A DNA stretch of 64,000 bases from Acidimangrovimonas sediminis (GCF_002871005.1 NZ_PHSN01000002.1:1-64000), one strand, 5' to 3'; positions 27,870-37,452 are shown, numbered from the stretch's first letter. Program-made: numbers and translations. The notes: generated by a model not told the origin, from the sequence alone.

Positions 27870-28451
27870 ATGCGACGCCTTGCACTGATCCTGAGCGCGG
27901 CCCTGCTGACCGGCACCGCCGCCCTTGCCGACGCGGGCGGGGTCCCAAGATTGGGTGATGACGGTCTCTATCACCCGGCGTGGGAGCAGGAGACCTTCAA
28001 GAACCTTCCCGACGATCTTGCCGAGGCGAAGGCGTCGGGCAAGCGCCTGCTGATCATCGTCGAGCAGCGCGGCTGCATCTATTGCAAGAAGATGGAGACC
28101 GAGGTCTTTCCCGATCCCGCGATCGACAGGATGCTGACCGACGATTACTTCGCCCTCAAGATCAACATGTGGGGCGACACCGAGGTCACGGATTTTGACG
28201 GAAAGGTGCTGTCCGAGAAGGAGGCGGTGCGCCGCTGGGGGATCAACTTCACCCCGACGATGATCTTCGTCCCTGAGACGGTGCCGGAGGGCAAGACGGC
28301 CGCCCAGGCCGCCGTCATCATGATGCCCGGTGCCTTCGGAAAGGGCACCACGAGGGCGCTGCTCACCTATGTCAAGACAGATGCCTACAAGGACGGCCAA
28401 GGGTTTCAGGCCTACCTGCAGTCGCAGGCGAAGGCGGAAAAATCCGACTGA
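27870..28451 (+). CDS. soxW: Periplasmic thioredoxin SoxW
   Basis: 193 residues. Signal peptide about 1-21 (ending ALADA). The thioredoxin active site is C69-I-Y-C72 in QRGCIYCKK, followed by the cis-proline region FTPTMIFV. It should receive electrons from SoxV. GAAGGAGG gives an excellent ribosome-binding site seven bases upstream. A 198-base gap with palindromes separates it from soxX. Confidence 0.92.
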   Translation: MRRLALILSAALLTGTAALADAGGVPRLGDDGLYHPAWEQETFKNLPDDLAEAKASGKRLLIIVEQRGCIYCKKMETEVFPDPAIDRMLTDDYFALKINMWGDTEVTDFDGKVLSEKEAVRRWGINFTPTMIFVPETVPEGKTAAQAAVIMMPGAFGKGTTRALLTYVKTDAYKDGQGFQAYLQSQAKAEKSD

Positions 28452-28455
28452 CAAA

Positions 28456-28519
28456 TGAATTTGGATTCAGATATTTGCATGGAAATAGGTGTGACTTCCT
28501 GACGCAGATTCCAGGAAGT
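28456..28519 (+). promoter_or_regulatory. Inverted repeats in the soxW-soxX gap (candidate SoxR operators)
   Basis: TGAAT-TTGG-ATTCA (28456-28469) is a perfect 5-base inverted repeat. ACTTCCTG (28494-28501) and CAGGAAGT (28512-28519) are perfect 8-base arms around a 10-base spacer. The gap is AT-rich compared with its surroundings. In Pseudaminobacter salicylatoxidans SoxR is reported to bind the soxS-soxV and soxW-soxX gaps; these palindromes are my candidates for the second site. Confidence 0.5.
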
Positions 28520-28649
28520 TATCCCATGAAAACATAGCGATAGTAGAATTAGTTATTGCCCTTTGCATCACGTTTCCGCTACGCTAGGACTCGGAGGCAG
28601 CCCGGGAGGAGACGGCAGCCTCCCACCCAAATGAACAGGGAGGATCCCA

Positions 28650-29132
28650 ATGAAGCGCCAGATCGCGCTGGGCGCCGTGGCGTCCGTCGCTGCGTCCGTC
28701 TTCGTCGCCGGCCTCGCCCAAGCAGTCACCGCGCCCGGCGACGTCGCCTTCAAGGATGGCGCCGTGGCCATGTCGCTGACCGGCCAGCCCGGTAGCGCGG
28801 ACGCGGGCAAGAAGGTCTTCACCACGCGATCCGAGGGCAATTGCATTGCCTGCCACAAGGTCTCGGCGCTCAAGGACGTGCAGTTCCCCGGCAACATCGG
28901 CCCGGTGCTCGACGGCGTCGGCAGCGCCTATTCCGAGGCGCAGCTGCGCGGCATCGTGGTGAATGCCAAGCACATGTTCGACGGTACGATGATGCCCTCC
29001 TTCTACAAGGTGTCGGGCTTCATCCGTCCGGGTGACGATTACACCGGCAAGCCCGCCAAGGAGATCAAGCCGATCCTCTCGGCGCAGCAGGTGGAGGACG
29101 TGGTCGCGTTCCTCCAGACGCTCAAGAACTGA
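28650..29132 (+). CDS. soxX: Sulfur-oxidation cytochrome c SoxX
   Basis: 160 residues. A signal peptide (about 1-25, ending AQA) leads to a monohaem cytochrome c domain with C65-I-A-C68-H69 and a likely axial Met in DGTMMPSFYKV (about 112-118). SoxX pairs with SoxA to conjugate thiosulfate to SoxY. GGGAGGA stands about five bases upstream of the ATG. Confidence 0.95.
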   Translation: MKRQIALGAVASVAASVFVAGLAQAVTAPGDVAFKDGAVAMSLTGQPGSADAGKKVFTTRSEGNCIACHKVSALKDVQFPGNIGPVLDGVGSAYSEAQLRGIVVNAKHMFDGTMMPSFYKVSGFIRPGDDYTGKPAKEIKPILSAQQVEDVVAFLQTLKN

Positions 29133-29190
29133 CGCTGCCGGACGCAGGAGATCGCCGGGGATCCGTGCCCCGCGCAACGACATGGAGAAC

Positions 29191-29613
29191 ATGATGACAT
29201 TGACCAGACGTGAGGCGCTGATCCTGGGTGCCGCCGGGTCCGCCGCCCTGATGTTGCCGCTGCCGGCCAGCGCCGCGGCCTTTGACGACGCGGTGAAGGC
29301 CTTCACCGGCGGGGCCACGCCCAAGGAGGGCGGGGTGACCCTGAACGCCCCCGAGATCGCCGAGAACGGCAACACCGTCCCGGTCTCGGTCGAGGCAAAG
29401 GGCGCCTCGGAGATCCTGATCCTCGCGCCCGAAAACCCGACGCCGAAGGTCGCGACCTTCAGCTTCGGGCCGCTGTCGGGGGGCGCCAGCGCCTCGACCC
29501 GGATGCGCCTGGCCAAGACCCAGGACGTCACCGCGATCGCCAAGATGGCCGACGGCAGCTTTGCCATGGCGAAGACGACCGTGAAAGTCACCATCGGCGG
29601 CTGCGGCGGCTGA
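29191..29613 (+). CDS. soxY: Thiosulfate carrier SoxY
   Basis: About 140 residues. Starts with a Tat-like signal (TRREALILGAAGSAAL). It ends in VTIGGCGG, the invariant flexible arm whose Cys carries sulfur intermediates covalently. A frame open to 29032 is overlap with soxX and not used; ATG 29191 or 29194 is placed after GGAG at 29184, and ATG 29182 is possible. Works as the SoxYZ heterodimer in the periplasm, probably exported with SoxZ piggyback. Confidence 0.95.
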   Translation: MMTLTRREALILGAAGSAALMLPLPASAAAFDDAVKAFTGGATPKEGGVTLNAPEIAENGNTVPVSVEAKGASEILILAPENPTPKVATFSFGPLSGGASASTRMRLAKTQDVTAIAKMADGSFAMAKTTVKVTIGGCGG

Positions 29614-29630
29614 GCTCGGGAGATTACCAG

Positions 29631-29957
29631 ATGAAAGACGTCAAACCCCGTGTGAAGGTGCCGTCCGAGGCCAAGGCCGGCGAAGTCTTCACCATCAAGA
29701 CGCTGATCAGCCACCCGATGATCTCGGGGCAGGGCAAGGACAAGGACGGCAAGCCGATCCCGCGTGACATCATCAATCACTTCTCATGCGATTTCGAGGG
29801 GCAGAACGTGATCGCGATCGAGCTTGATCCCGCGATCTCGGCCAACCCCTACATCGAGTTCACGGCCAAGGTCGACAAGAGCGGCACCTTCAAGTTCACC
29901 TGGAAGGACGACGACGGGTCGACCTACACCGATGAAAAGTCGATCAAGGTCGGCTGA
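29631..29957 (+). CDS. soxZ: Sulfur carrier partner SoxZ
   Basis: 108 residues with no signal peptide, as usual for SoxZ. The immunoglobulin-like fold shows as RVKVPSEAKAGEVFTIKTLI near the start and GTFKFTWKDDDG near the end. It begins 17 bases after soxY with GGGAG upstream. Confidence 0.95.
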   Translation: MKDVKPRVKVPSEAKAGEVFTIKTLISHPMISGQGKDKDGKPIPRDIINHFSCDFEGQNVIAIELDPAISANPYIEFTAKVDKSGTFKFTWKDDDGSTYTDEKSIKVG

Positions 29958-29994
29958 TCGTGGTGTACTCGGAACTCGACAGGGAGGGAGAGAG

Positions 29995-30867
29995 ATGATG
30001 AAGCGGACCCGGATCGGCGGCATTGCGGCGGCTGCCGCGATCGCGGCGCTGACGGCGGCCGGCGCGGTCAGCGCCGACGATGCCAAGGCCCCCGACACCT
30101 CGAAGACGCTGGAGATAGACGGCACCAGCATTGTCACCCATGCCGATGCGCCGAAGAACATCCCCGGGCTGACGAAGATCTACTCCGGCTGGCTGTTTCG
30201 CGATGCAAGCACCCAGGACATGGAGCGGGACGATTTCGACAACCCGGGTATGAACTTCGCCCAGAACGGTATCGACGACTGGTCCAAGGTCGATGGCACC
30301 GCGGGCAAGTCCTGCGCGTCGTGCCACAACGGCATCTCGTCGATGAAGGGCGTGCGCACGCACATGCCCCAGATCAACAAGGCCGGTCAGCTTTGGTCGA
30401 TGGAGGATTACATCAACAACTGCCGCACCAAGCGGATGGGCGCGAAGGCCTGGGGATGGAACAGCGCGTCGATGCAGGACATGGTCGCGGCTATTTCGGT
30501 GCAGTCGCGCGGCATGCCGATGGACGTCAAGACCACCGGCGACTATGCGAAATACTGGAAAGAGGGTGAGAAGATGTACTACACCCGCTACGGCCAGTTG
30601 CAGCTTGCCTGCGCCAATTGCCACGAGGATCACTACGGCGACAACATCCGCGCCGATCACCTCAGCCAGGGTCAGATCAACGCCTTCCCGACCTACCGCC
30701 TGAAGCAGGGCAAGCTGATCTCGATCCAGAACCGCTTCAAGGGCTGCATCCGCGACACTCGGGCAGCCACGTACAAGGAGGGCTCGCCCGAATTCCACGC
30801 GTTGGAGCTTTACGTCGCCTCGCGCGGCAACGGCCTGAGCGTCGAGGGGGTGGGCGTGCGTCCCTGA
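29995..30867 (+). CDS. soxA: Dihaem cytochrome SoxA
   Basis: 290 residues. Signal peptide about 1-27 (AVSADDA). Two haem motifs, C107-A-S-C110-H111 and C206-A-N-C209-H210, make this the dihaem form. C251 in RFKGCIRD is the active-site cysteine that becomes a persulfide ligand of the second haem. C143 is in the position of a structural or ligand cysteine. With SoxX it attaches thiosulfate to SoxY. A GGGAGGGAGAG run precedes the ATG pair at 29995/29998. Not related to the sarcosine oxidase subunit of the same name. Confidence 0.95.
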   Translation: MMKRTRIGGIAAAAAIAALTAAGAVSADDAKAPDTSKTLEIDGTSIVTHADAPKNIPGLTKIYSGWLFRDASTQDMERDDFDNPGMNFAQNGIDDWSKVDGTAGKSCASCHNGISSMKGVRTHMPQINKAGQLWSMEDYINNCRTKRMGAKAWGWNSASMQDMVAAISVQSRGMPMDVKTTGDYAKYWKEGEKMYYTRYGQLQLACANCHEDHYGDNIRADHLSQGQINAFPTYRLKQGKLISIQNRFKGCIRDTRAATYKEGSPEFHALELYVASRGNGLSVEGVGVRP

Positions 30868-31037
30868 ATTGGCGGGCGCGGTTTCCGGGCCTGACGCTTC
30901 CGGGGCAGGTCCTGCGGTCCGCCCCGTTCATCTGAAGGCTTCAACGATATGCGGAACGCAGCGCGCAGGACGGCCCCTGCGCGCCGTCCTGTCCGCATGG
31001 ACCGGCGGGGCGTCCGTCGATGGGATAGGAGACGGGC

Positions 31038-32729
31038 ATGATCTCGCGGCGTGATTTCCTGCAGGCGACGGTGGCGGCCTCTGCGCTCTGGGGCGCGTCG
31101 GGCGTGGGCAACTGGGCAAGACTGGCGGCGCAGCAAGCGCTGACGCAGGACAAGCTGCTGGCGTTCAAGCCCACCGGCAACGTGACCCTGATCCATATCA
31201 CCGACATCCACGGCCAGATGAAGCCGATCTACTTCCGCGAGCCGGATACCAACATCGGCGTCGGCGCCGCCCACGGCCTTCCGCCGCATGTCACGGGGGC
31301 GGATTTCCTCAAGCTGTTCAACATCGAGTCCGGCACGCCCGAGGCCTATGCCCTGACCTATCCCGACTTTGCCGCGCTGGCCAAGAGCTACGGCAGGATG
31401 GGCGGCCTCGACCGGATCGCGACAGTGGTGAACGCGATCCGGGCGGAGCGGCCGCAGGCGCTGTTCCTCGACGGGGGCGATACCTGGCACGGCTCCTACA
31501 CGGTGCTGAAGACCAAGGGCCAGGACATGGTCAACGTCATGAACGCGCTGAAGCCCGACGCGATGACCTCGCACTGGGAATTCACCCTGGGCCTCGACCG
31601 CGTGAAGGAGATCGTGAAGGGCCTGCCGTTCCCGTTTCTCGGCGCCAACATCTTCGACGCCGAATGGGAGGAACCCGCCTATCCGCCCTACAAGATGTTC
31701 GAACAGAACGGGGTGAACATCGCGGTCATCGGCCAGGCCTTTCCCTACCTGCCGGTGGCCAACCCGAAGTGGATGTTCCCGGGCCTCAGCTTCGGTATCC
31801 GGCAGGATCGGATGGCGCAGGTGGTCGAGGAGGTGAAGACGAAGGGCGCGGATCTCGTCGTCCTGCTCTCGCACAACGGTTTCGACGTCGACCGCAAGCT
31901 GGCGGGGGAGGTCAAGGGCATCGACGTGATCCTGACCGGCCACACCCACGATGCGCTGCCCGAGCCGGTCCGCGTGGGCAAGACCATGCTGATCGCCTCG
32001 GGCTCGAACGGCAAGTTCATCTCGCGCCTCGATCTCGACGTGAAGGACAAGGAGATCAAGGGCTTCAGCTACAAGCTTATCCCGATCTTCTCGGACGTGA
32101 TCGCGCCGGACAAGGAGATCGCCGCGCTGATCGACAAACAGCGCGCACCCTATGAGAAGGACCTGTCAGAGGTCCTCGCACATACCGATGCCGTGCTCTA
32201 TCGGCGCGGCAATTTCAACGGCACCTGGGATGACCTGATCTGCAACGCCCTGATCGAGGGGCGCGAGGCGGATATCGCCATGTCGCCGGGCTTTCGCTGG
32301 GGGCCGAGCCTGGTGCCGGGCGATGCGATCACCCGCGAGGATCTGTTCAACAACACCGCGATGACCTACCCGCAGGCCTACCGCTCGGAAATGACCGGCG
32401 CCCAGATCAAGGCGATCATGGAGGACGTGGCCGACAACCTGTTCAACCCCGATCCCTACTACCAGCAGGGCGGCGACATGGTGCGGATGGGCGGCATGGG
32501 CTACGCCATCGACGTGACCCAGCCGCAGGGCAAGCGGATCTCGAAGATGACGCTGCTCAGGAACGGGTCGGCGATGGAGGCGGACAAGACCTATACCGTC
32601 GCGGGCTGGGCCAGCGTGAACGAGGGCACCGAGGGGCCGGCGATCTGGGACGTGGTCGAGGGCTGGCTCAAGGCGAAGAAGACCGTCGACCTTGCCCCCA
32701 ACACATCCGTTCAGGTCACCGGGGCCTGA
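31038..32729 (+). CDS. soxB: Thiosulfohydrolase SoxB
   Basis: 563 residues. Tat signal with SRRDFLQA. The metallophosphoesterase core (dimanganese in known SoxB) shows HITDIHGQ, LDGGDTWHGS and LTGHTHDALPEP; the C-terminal 5'-nucleotidase-like domain follows from about 380. It hydrolyses the terminal sulfone of SoxY-S-thiosulfonate to release sulfate. Last gene of the cluster: no soxC or soxD follows, and after a 245-base gap with no visible gene comes the unrelated sensor kinase. Confidence 0.95.
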   Translation: MISRRDFLQATVAASALWGASGVGNWARLAAQQALTQDKLLAFKPTGNVTLIHITDIHGQMKPIYFREPDTNIGVGAAHGLPPHVTGADFLKLFNIESGTPEAYALTYPDFAALAKSYGRMGGLDRIATVVNAIRAERPQALFLDGGDTWHGSYTVLKTKGQDMVNVMNALKPDAMTSHWEFTLGLDRVKEIVKGLPFPFLGANIFDAEWEEPAYPPYKMFEQNGVNIAVIGQAFPYLPVANPKWMFPGLSFGIRQDRMAQVVEEVKTKGADLVVLLSHNGFDVDRKLAGEVKGIDVILTGHTHDALPEPVRVGKTMLIASGSNGKFISRLDLDVKDKEIKGFSYKLIPIFSDVIAPDKEIAALIDKQRAPYEKDLSEVLAHTDAVLYRRGNFNGTWDDLICNALIEGREADIAMSPGFRWGPSLVPGDAITREDLFNNTAMTYPQAYRSEMTGAQIKAIMEDVADNLFNPDPYYQQGGDMVRMGGMGYAIDVTQPQGKRISKMTLLRNGSAMEADKTYTVAGWASVNEGTEGPAIWDVVEGWLKAKKTVDLAPNTSVQVTGA

Positions 32730-32974
32730 ACGGGCGGTTGAGCGGGGGCGGGCTAGGGCAGGGCCGCCACATCAGTCCTTTCCGGGTCGCCAGCTGCCCG
32801 GTTTGCGGGCATGCTGCTGCAAAAGCAATCTTCCGCGCGCGCGACCAAGGGGCGTGCGGCCGCCCCGGCCGGGCCGAGAGGGCCCCGTCTTGCGGTGCGG
32901 CGGGGCTTGTTCACAAGGTTGCGTGAAAGCCTTCCCGTCGCCGCACGGGACAGGAAAGCGACTTGGGCGGGAAG

Positions 32975-35900
32975 ATGGGTCAGCCGCAACGCATCGCCTT
33001 GGAACGGCGCGCCTACAACCAGTGGGTTGCCGACCAGACGCTCGAGGATTTCGCGCTGCGCTTCACCGCGACCAGCGCGCGCAAGGGTGCCTTCCGCATC
33101 GGCAATACCGCGCTCGGCGCGATCTCGTTCCTTGCCTGCGAGGCGATCGGCGGCTCGCTCACGCTGGCCTACGGCACGCCCAACGTGGTGGTCGGCGTGC
33201 TGGCGATGGCGGTGGTCAGCTTCCTGATCGGGCTGCCGATCATCGTGCATGCCGCGCGGGCGGGCGTCGATGTCGACCTGCTGACCCGGGGGGCGGGCTT
33301 CGGCTACCTCGGATCGACGATCACCTCGCTGATCTATGCCTCCTTCACCTTCGTCCTGTTCTCGATCGAGGCGAGCATCCTGTCGGTCGCGCTGGAGATG
33401 GTGTTCGGCATTCCCCTTTGGTTCGCCCATATCCTCAGCGCGCTGGTGGTGATCCCGATCGCGGCCTACGGGATCAGGGTGATCAGCAAGGTGCAGATGC
33501 TGACCCAGCCGATCTGGCTGATCCTTCAGGTCGCGCCACTGGCGGTGATCGCATTCTCGGGCCGGGCGGAATTGTCGAGCTGGGCGCAATTCCCGGGGCT
33601 TGCCGGGGCCGGTGGCGCCGCCGCGGGCGGGTCGCTCAGCCTGCTGCTGGTCGGCTCGGTCCTGTCGATCCTGCTGTCGCTTCTGCCGCAGATCGGCGAG
33701 CAGGTGGATTACCTGCGCTTCCTGCCCGCCCGGACCCGGGCGAATGCGCGGACATGGTGGGCGGCGCTGCTGATCTCGGGGCCGGGCTGGGTGGTGCCGG
33801 GGGCGTTCAAGCTGATCCTCGGGTCGTTCCTGTGCTACCTTGCGCTCAGCTACGGCATCGCGCCGGACCATGCCGCCCAGCCGGCCGAGATCTTCAACCT
33901 CGCCTTCTCGATTCTGATCCCGTCCCCGGCGGTGGCGCTCGTTCTCACGGGGATCTTCGTCGCGGTCTGCCAGATCAAGATCAACGTCACCAACGCCTAT
34001 GCCGGCTCCATCGCCTGGTCGAACTTCTTTTCGCGGCTGACGCACAGCCACCCGGGCCGTGTGGTCTGGCTGGTGTTCAACGTGATGCTCGCGCTCCTTC
34101 TGATGGAAATCGGGTTCTTCCGCGTGATCGAGAGCGTGCTGGGCCTTTACGCCAACTTCGCGGTCGGCTGGATGGGCGCGCTGGTGGCTGACCTCGTGAT
34201 CAACAAGCCGCTGGGCCTGTCGCCGCGTCACATCGAGTTCAAGCGCGCACATCTTTACGACATCAACCCGGTCGGCACCGGGGCGATGGCGCTGTCGGTG
34301 CTGATCTCGACGCTGGCCTTTCTCGACGTCTTCGGCCCGGTGGCGCAGGCACTCTGCGCGCTGATCGGGCTGGTCATCGCCTTCGTCACCGCGCCGCTGA
34401 TCGCCTGGGCGACGGGCGGGCGCTACTACCTTGCCCGGCAGTCCGAGGTGACGCCGGGGGCCGACGGACGGGTGCGCTGCGCGGTCTGCGAGAACGCGTT
34501 CGAACCTGCGGACATGGCGCATTGCACGGCCTATGCCGCGCCGATCTGTTCGTTGTGCTGCACGCTCGAGGCGCGGTGCCACGACCTGTGCAAGCGGCCC
34601 GATCCGGCCCTGCCACCCCCGGGCAAGAGCTGGCACATGGGCGCGCGGCGGCTCGTGGCCACGCGGCTGGGGCGGTTTGCGGGGGTTTTCGCCTGTTTCG
34701 TCGCCGTGATCGCGGCCATGCTTGGCCTGGTCCACAGCCAATATGCCGCGAAGTTGCCGACAGGGCAGCAGGGCGCGGTCGACGCGACACTGTGGATCGT
34801 CTTCTTCATCCTGGTGATCCTCTCGGGCATCAGCGCCTGGCTCATGGTGCTGAGCCAGGAAAGCCGGCGCGTGGCGGAGAACGAATTCGCTCGCCAGGCT
34901 GTCACCCTGATGCAGGAGATCGAGGCCCACGAACGCACCGACGCGGCGCTGCAGCGGGCCAAGGAAGCCGCCGAATCCGCGAATTATGCCAAGAGCCGCT
35001 ACATCGTCGGGCTGAGCCACGAGATCCGTTCTCCGCTGAACTCGATCTTCGGTTATGCGCAGCTCCTGGAGAACGACGCCGAAGAGGCCGCCCGGGTCTC
35101 CGGCGGGGCGCCGCCCGCCACGTCCGTCCCGGCGACTGCCGCCGCCCTCTCGCAGGGGCCGCTGGAGCCGGTGCGGGTGATCCGCCGCTCGGCGCAGCAC
35201 CTGTCTGACCTGGTCGACGGCCTGCTCGACATCTCGCGGATCGAAAGCGGGACGCTGGTGCTTGACCGCGACCGGGTGAATTTGCACGAGCTTCTCGACC
35301 AGATGGCGGGGATGTTCGCGTTGCAGGCGCGCGACAAGGGCATCGCCTTTCGCTACAGCCGCGGCGACAGCGTGCCCGCCCATGTCCATGCCGATGAAAA
35401 GCGGCTGCGCCAGATCCTCATCAACCTGCTGTCGAACGCGGTGAAGTTCACCGCTGAGGGCGAGGTGGCGCTGACCGTGCGCTGGCGCAACTCGATGTGC
35501 AGCTTCGAGATTTCGGATACCGGGATGGGCGTGGCCCCGGCCGATCATGCACGCATCTTCCAGCCGTTCGAACGTGGCTCCGACCCGCCCGCGCGGGCGA
35601 TCCCGGGCACCGGGCTGGGTCTGACGATCACCAAGCTGCTGGTCGAGATCATGGGCGGCACGCTGGAGTTCGACAGCCAGCCGGGGGAGGGCAGCCGGGT
35701 TGTGGTGCGGCTCCTGCTGTTCGGCGCGGGGCCCGCGCCCGAACCGGCCCGGGCCGAACGGCGCATCCGGGGCTATGCCGGGCCGCGGCGGCGGGTGCTG
35801 ACCGTGGATGACGCGCCCGAGCACCTGGAACTGATGCGCCGCATCCTCGTGCCGCTGGGCTTCGATGTGCTGGCCGCGCAGAACGGTGAGGAGGCGCTGC

Positions 35901-36424
35901 GCCTGTCGGCCGCCGCCGCCCCGGACCTGGCCCTGCTCGATGTCTCGATGCCAGGGATGAGCGGCTGGGATCTGGCGGCGCGCCTGCGCGAGGGCGTGCC
36001 GGGGATGCGCATCATCATGGTGTCGGCCAATGCCCACGACCGCCCGGCGCGGACCGGAAGTGCCGCGCATGACGCTTTCCTCGCGAAGCCCTTCGAACGC
36101 GAGCGGCTGTTGGCGCTGATCGCCACGCTGCTTGGCCTCGCCTGGGTCCACGAGGGTACGGCCGAGGCGTCCGGGGCGGACCTCGACAATCCGAAAGCGG
36201 GGGGAACCACGCTGCCCGCGCCGCTCCCCGACGGGTCCGAGCATCACCTTGCAGAGCTGCTGAACATGGGCGAGATCGGCTATGTCCACGGCATCCGCGC
36301 CAAGCTGGCCGAGCTGGAGGCGGCCGACGCGCGCTATCAGCCGCTGGTCGAGGATCTGCGCGGCTGGCTTGCCCGGTTTGACTTCGACGGCTATCTCGGC
36401 AGTCTGAGGAAGCACCTGGAATGA
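32975..36424 (+). CDS. NCS1-permease/histidine kinase/receiver hybrid sensor
   Basis: 1149 residues. Residues about 1-480 are a whole polytopic domain resembling NCS1 (nucleobase/hydantoin/thiamine) permeases, with about 12 hydrophobic segments. Next is a cysteine-rich stretch (about 498-540; CAVC, CSLCC, CHDLC), probably a metal-binding knuckle. Two more membrane helices follow (about 565-588 and 604-627), then HisKA with H682 in GLSHEIRSPLNS, HATPase (NLLSNAVKF near 820; GTGLGLTI near 880), a receiver domain with D989 in LLDVSMPG, and a short helical tail. The ATG at 32975 follows GGGCGGGAAG; a TTG at 32963 is possible. It overlaps the response regulator gene by 4 bases. The permease part presumably senses a small nitrogenous solute (inference). 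Confidence 0.9.
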   Translation: MGQPQRIALERRAYNQWVADQTLEDFALRFTATSARKGAFRIGNTALGAISFLACEAIGGSLTLAYGTPNVVVGVLAMAVVSFLIGLPIIVHAARAGVDVDLLTRGAGFGYLGSTITSLIYASFTFVLFSIEASILSVALEMVFGIPLWFAHILSALVVIPIAAYGIRVISKVQMLTQPIWLILQVAPLAVIAFSGRAELSSWAQFPGLAGAGGAAAGGSLSLLLVGSVLSILLSLLPQIGEQVDYLRFLPARTRANARTWWAALLISGPGWVVPGAFKLILGSFLCYLALSYGIAPDHAAQPAEIFNLAFSILIPSPAVALVLTGIFVAVCQIKINVTNAYAGSIAWSNFFSRLTHSHPGRVVWLVFNVMLALLLMEIGFFRVIESVLGLYANFAVGWMGALVADLVINKPLGLSPRHIEFKRAHLYDINPVGTGAMALSVLISTLAFLDVFGPVAQALCALIGLVIAFVTAPLIAWATGGRYYLARQSEVTPGADGRVRCAVCENAFEPADMAHCTAYAAPICSLCCTLEARCHDLCKRPDPALPPPGKSWHMGARRLVATRLGRFAGVFACFVAVIAAMLGLVHSQYAAKLPTGQQGAVDATLWIVFFILVILSGISAWLMVLSQESRRVAENEFARQAVTLMQEIEAHERTDAALQRAKEAAESANYAKSRYIVGLSHEIRSPLNSIFGYAQLLENDAEEAARVSGGAPPATSVPATAAALSQGPLEPVRVIRRSAQHLSDLVDGLLDISRIESGTLVLDRDRVNLHELLDQMAGMFALQARDKGIAFRYSRGDSVPAHVHADEKRLRQILINLLSNAVKFTAEGEVALTVRWRNSMCSFEISDTGMGVAPADHARIFQPFERGSDPPARAIPGTGLGLTITKLLVEIMGGTLEFDSQPGEGSRVVVRLLLFGAGPAPEPARAERRIRGYAGPRRRVLTVDDAPEHLELMRRILVPLGFDVLAAQNGEEALRLSAAAAPDLALLDVSMPGMSGWDLAARLREGVPGMRIIMVSANAHDRPARTGSAAHDAFLAKPFERERLLALIATLLGLAWVHEGTAEASGADLDNPKAGGTTLPAPLPDGSEHHLAELLNMGEIGYVHGIRAKLAELEAADARYQPLVEDLRGWLARFDFDGYLGSLRKHLE

Positions 36425-37392
36425 ACGCGCCGCAGACAGATCCCCATGCCTCCCCGGCCGCGCAGCGCCGCGACCGGGTGCTGATCGTCGACGATTCCCC
36501 CGACGCGCTGGGGATGCTGACCGAGGCGTTGGAACGCGGCGGCATGACCGCGCTGGTGGCGACCGGCGGCGATGCCGCGCTGGCGCTTCTCGACCGGATC
36601 ACGCCGGATCTCGTGCTGATGGACGCGGTCATGCCCGGCATGGACGGGTTCGAGACGACGCGCCGGATCAAGGCGCGGGTGGGGGCCGAGCATCTGCCGG
36701 TAATCTTCATGACGGGGCTGTCCGAGACCGAGCACGTGGTCGCCGGGCTGGCCGCAGGGGGCGTCGATTACGTGACCAAGCCGATCGTCATCGCCGAGCT
36801 TCTGGCACGGATCCGCGTGCACCTCGACAACGGCCGCCGGGCGCTGGGAACGCGCAATGCGCTGGACGCGGCAGGGCGCAACCTGATGTCGCTGGATGCG
36901 GGCGGCCGGATCCTGTGGTCGACCCCACGGACGGGCGCGCTTCTGGCCGAGGTACTGGGGCCCGGCGCGGGGCGCGACGGTTTCGGCACGCAGCAGGACC
37001 TTGCCGGAAAGCTTGCCGGGCTGCGCGAGGGCGGGGCACGGCGCGAGGATCCCTCGCTCACGCTGGAGATCGCCACGGCGGAGGGTTTGAGGCGCCTCGG
37101 CTTTACCTACCTCAGCCCGATCGGCCCGGGCGAATACCTGTACCGGGTCAGCGAGGACATCCCCGGCGCGCGCGAGGCGCTTCTGCGCGACACCTTCGCG
37201 CTGACCGAACGCGAGGCCGAGGTGCTGTTGTGGCTGGCAGCCGGCAAGACCAACCGCGATATCTCGGACATCCTGGGCATCAGCCCGCAGACGGTGAAGA
37301 AGCACCTCGAGCAGGTGTTTTCCAAGCTTGGCGCGGAGAACCGCGCGACGGCCACGGCCATGGCCGTCAGGGCGCTGGTCGAGGGTGCCTGA
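36421..37392 (+). CDS. LuxR-family response regulator
   Basis: 323 residues. An N-terminal receiver domain has the phosphoacceptor D68 in VLMDAVMPGMDGFE and the conserved Lys in DYVTKP. A middle region (about 145-245) lacks an obvious match and resembles a small sensory or dimerisation segment. The C-terminal LuxR helix-turn-helix is LTEREAEVLLWLAAGKTNRDI followed by SPQTVKKHLEQVFSKLG. The ATGA overlap with the hybrid kinase makes it the obvious output partner. It converges with urtE 60 bases away. Confidence 0.93.
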   Translation: MNAPQTDPHASPAAQRRDRVLIVDDSPDALGMLTEALERGGMTALVATGGDAALALLDRITPDLVLMDAVMPGMDGFETTRRIKARVGAEHLPVIFMTGLSETEHVVAGLAAGGVDYVTKPIVIAELLARIRVHLDNGRRALGTRNALDAAGRNLMSLDAGGRILWSTPRTGALLAEVLGPGAGRDGFGTQQDLAGKLAGLREGGARREDPSLTLEIATAEGLRRLGFTYLSPIGPGEYLYRVSEDIPGAREALLRDTFALTEREAEVLLWLAAGKTNRDISDILGISPQTVKKHLEQVFSKLGAENRATATAMAVRALVEGA

Positions 37393-37452
37393 CGCCCTCT
37401 TCCCACCCCGACGGCCACGCCCCGACCCCGAACCGTGTACCAAGAGAACCCC

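Noticed and set aside
32730-32974. Remnant of soxC after soxB
   Set aside because: The 245-base gap shows no sequence resembling a molybdoprotein start in any frame.
32753-36415. A minus-strand open frame of about 1,220 codons
   Set aside because: Antisense of the hybrid sensor kinase, with biased composition and no motifs.
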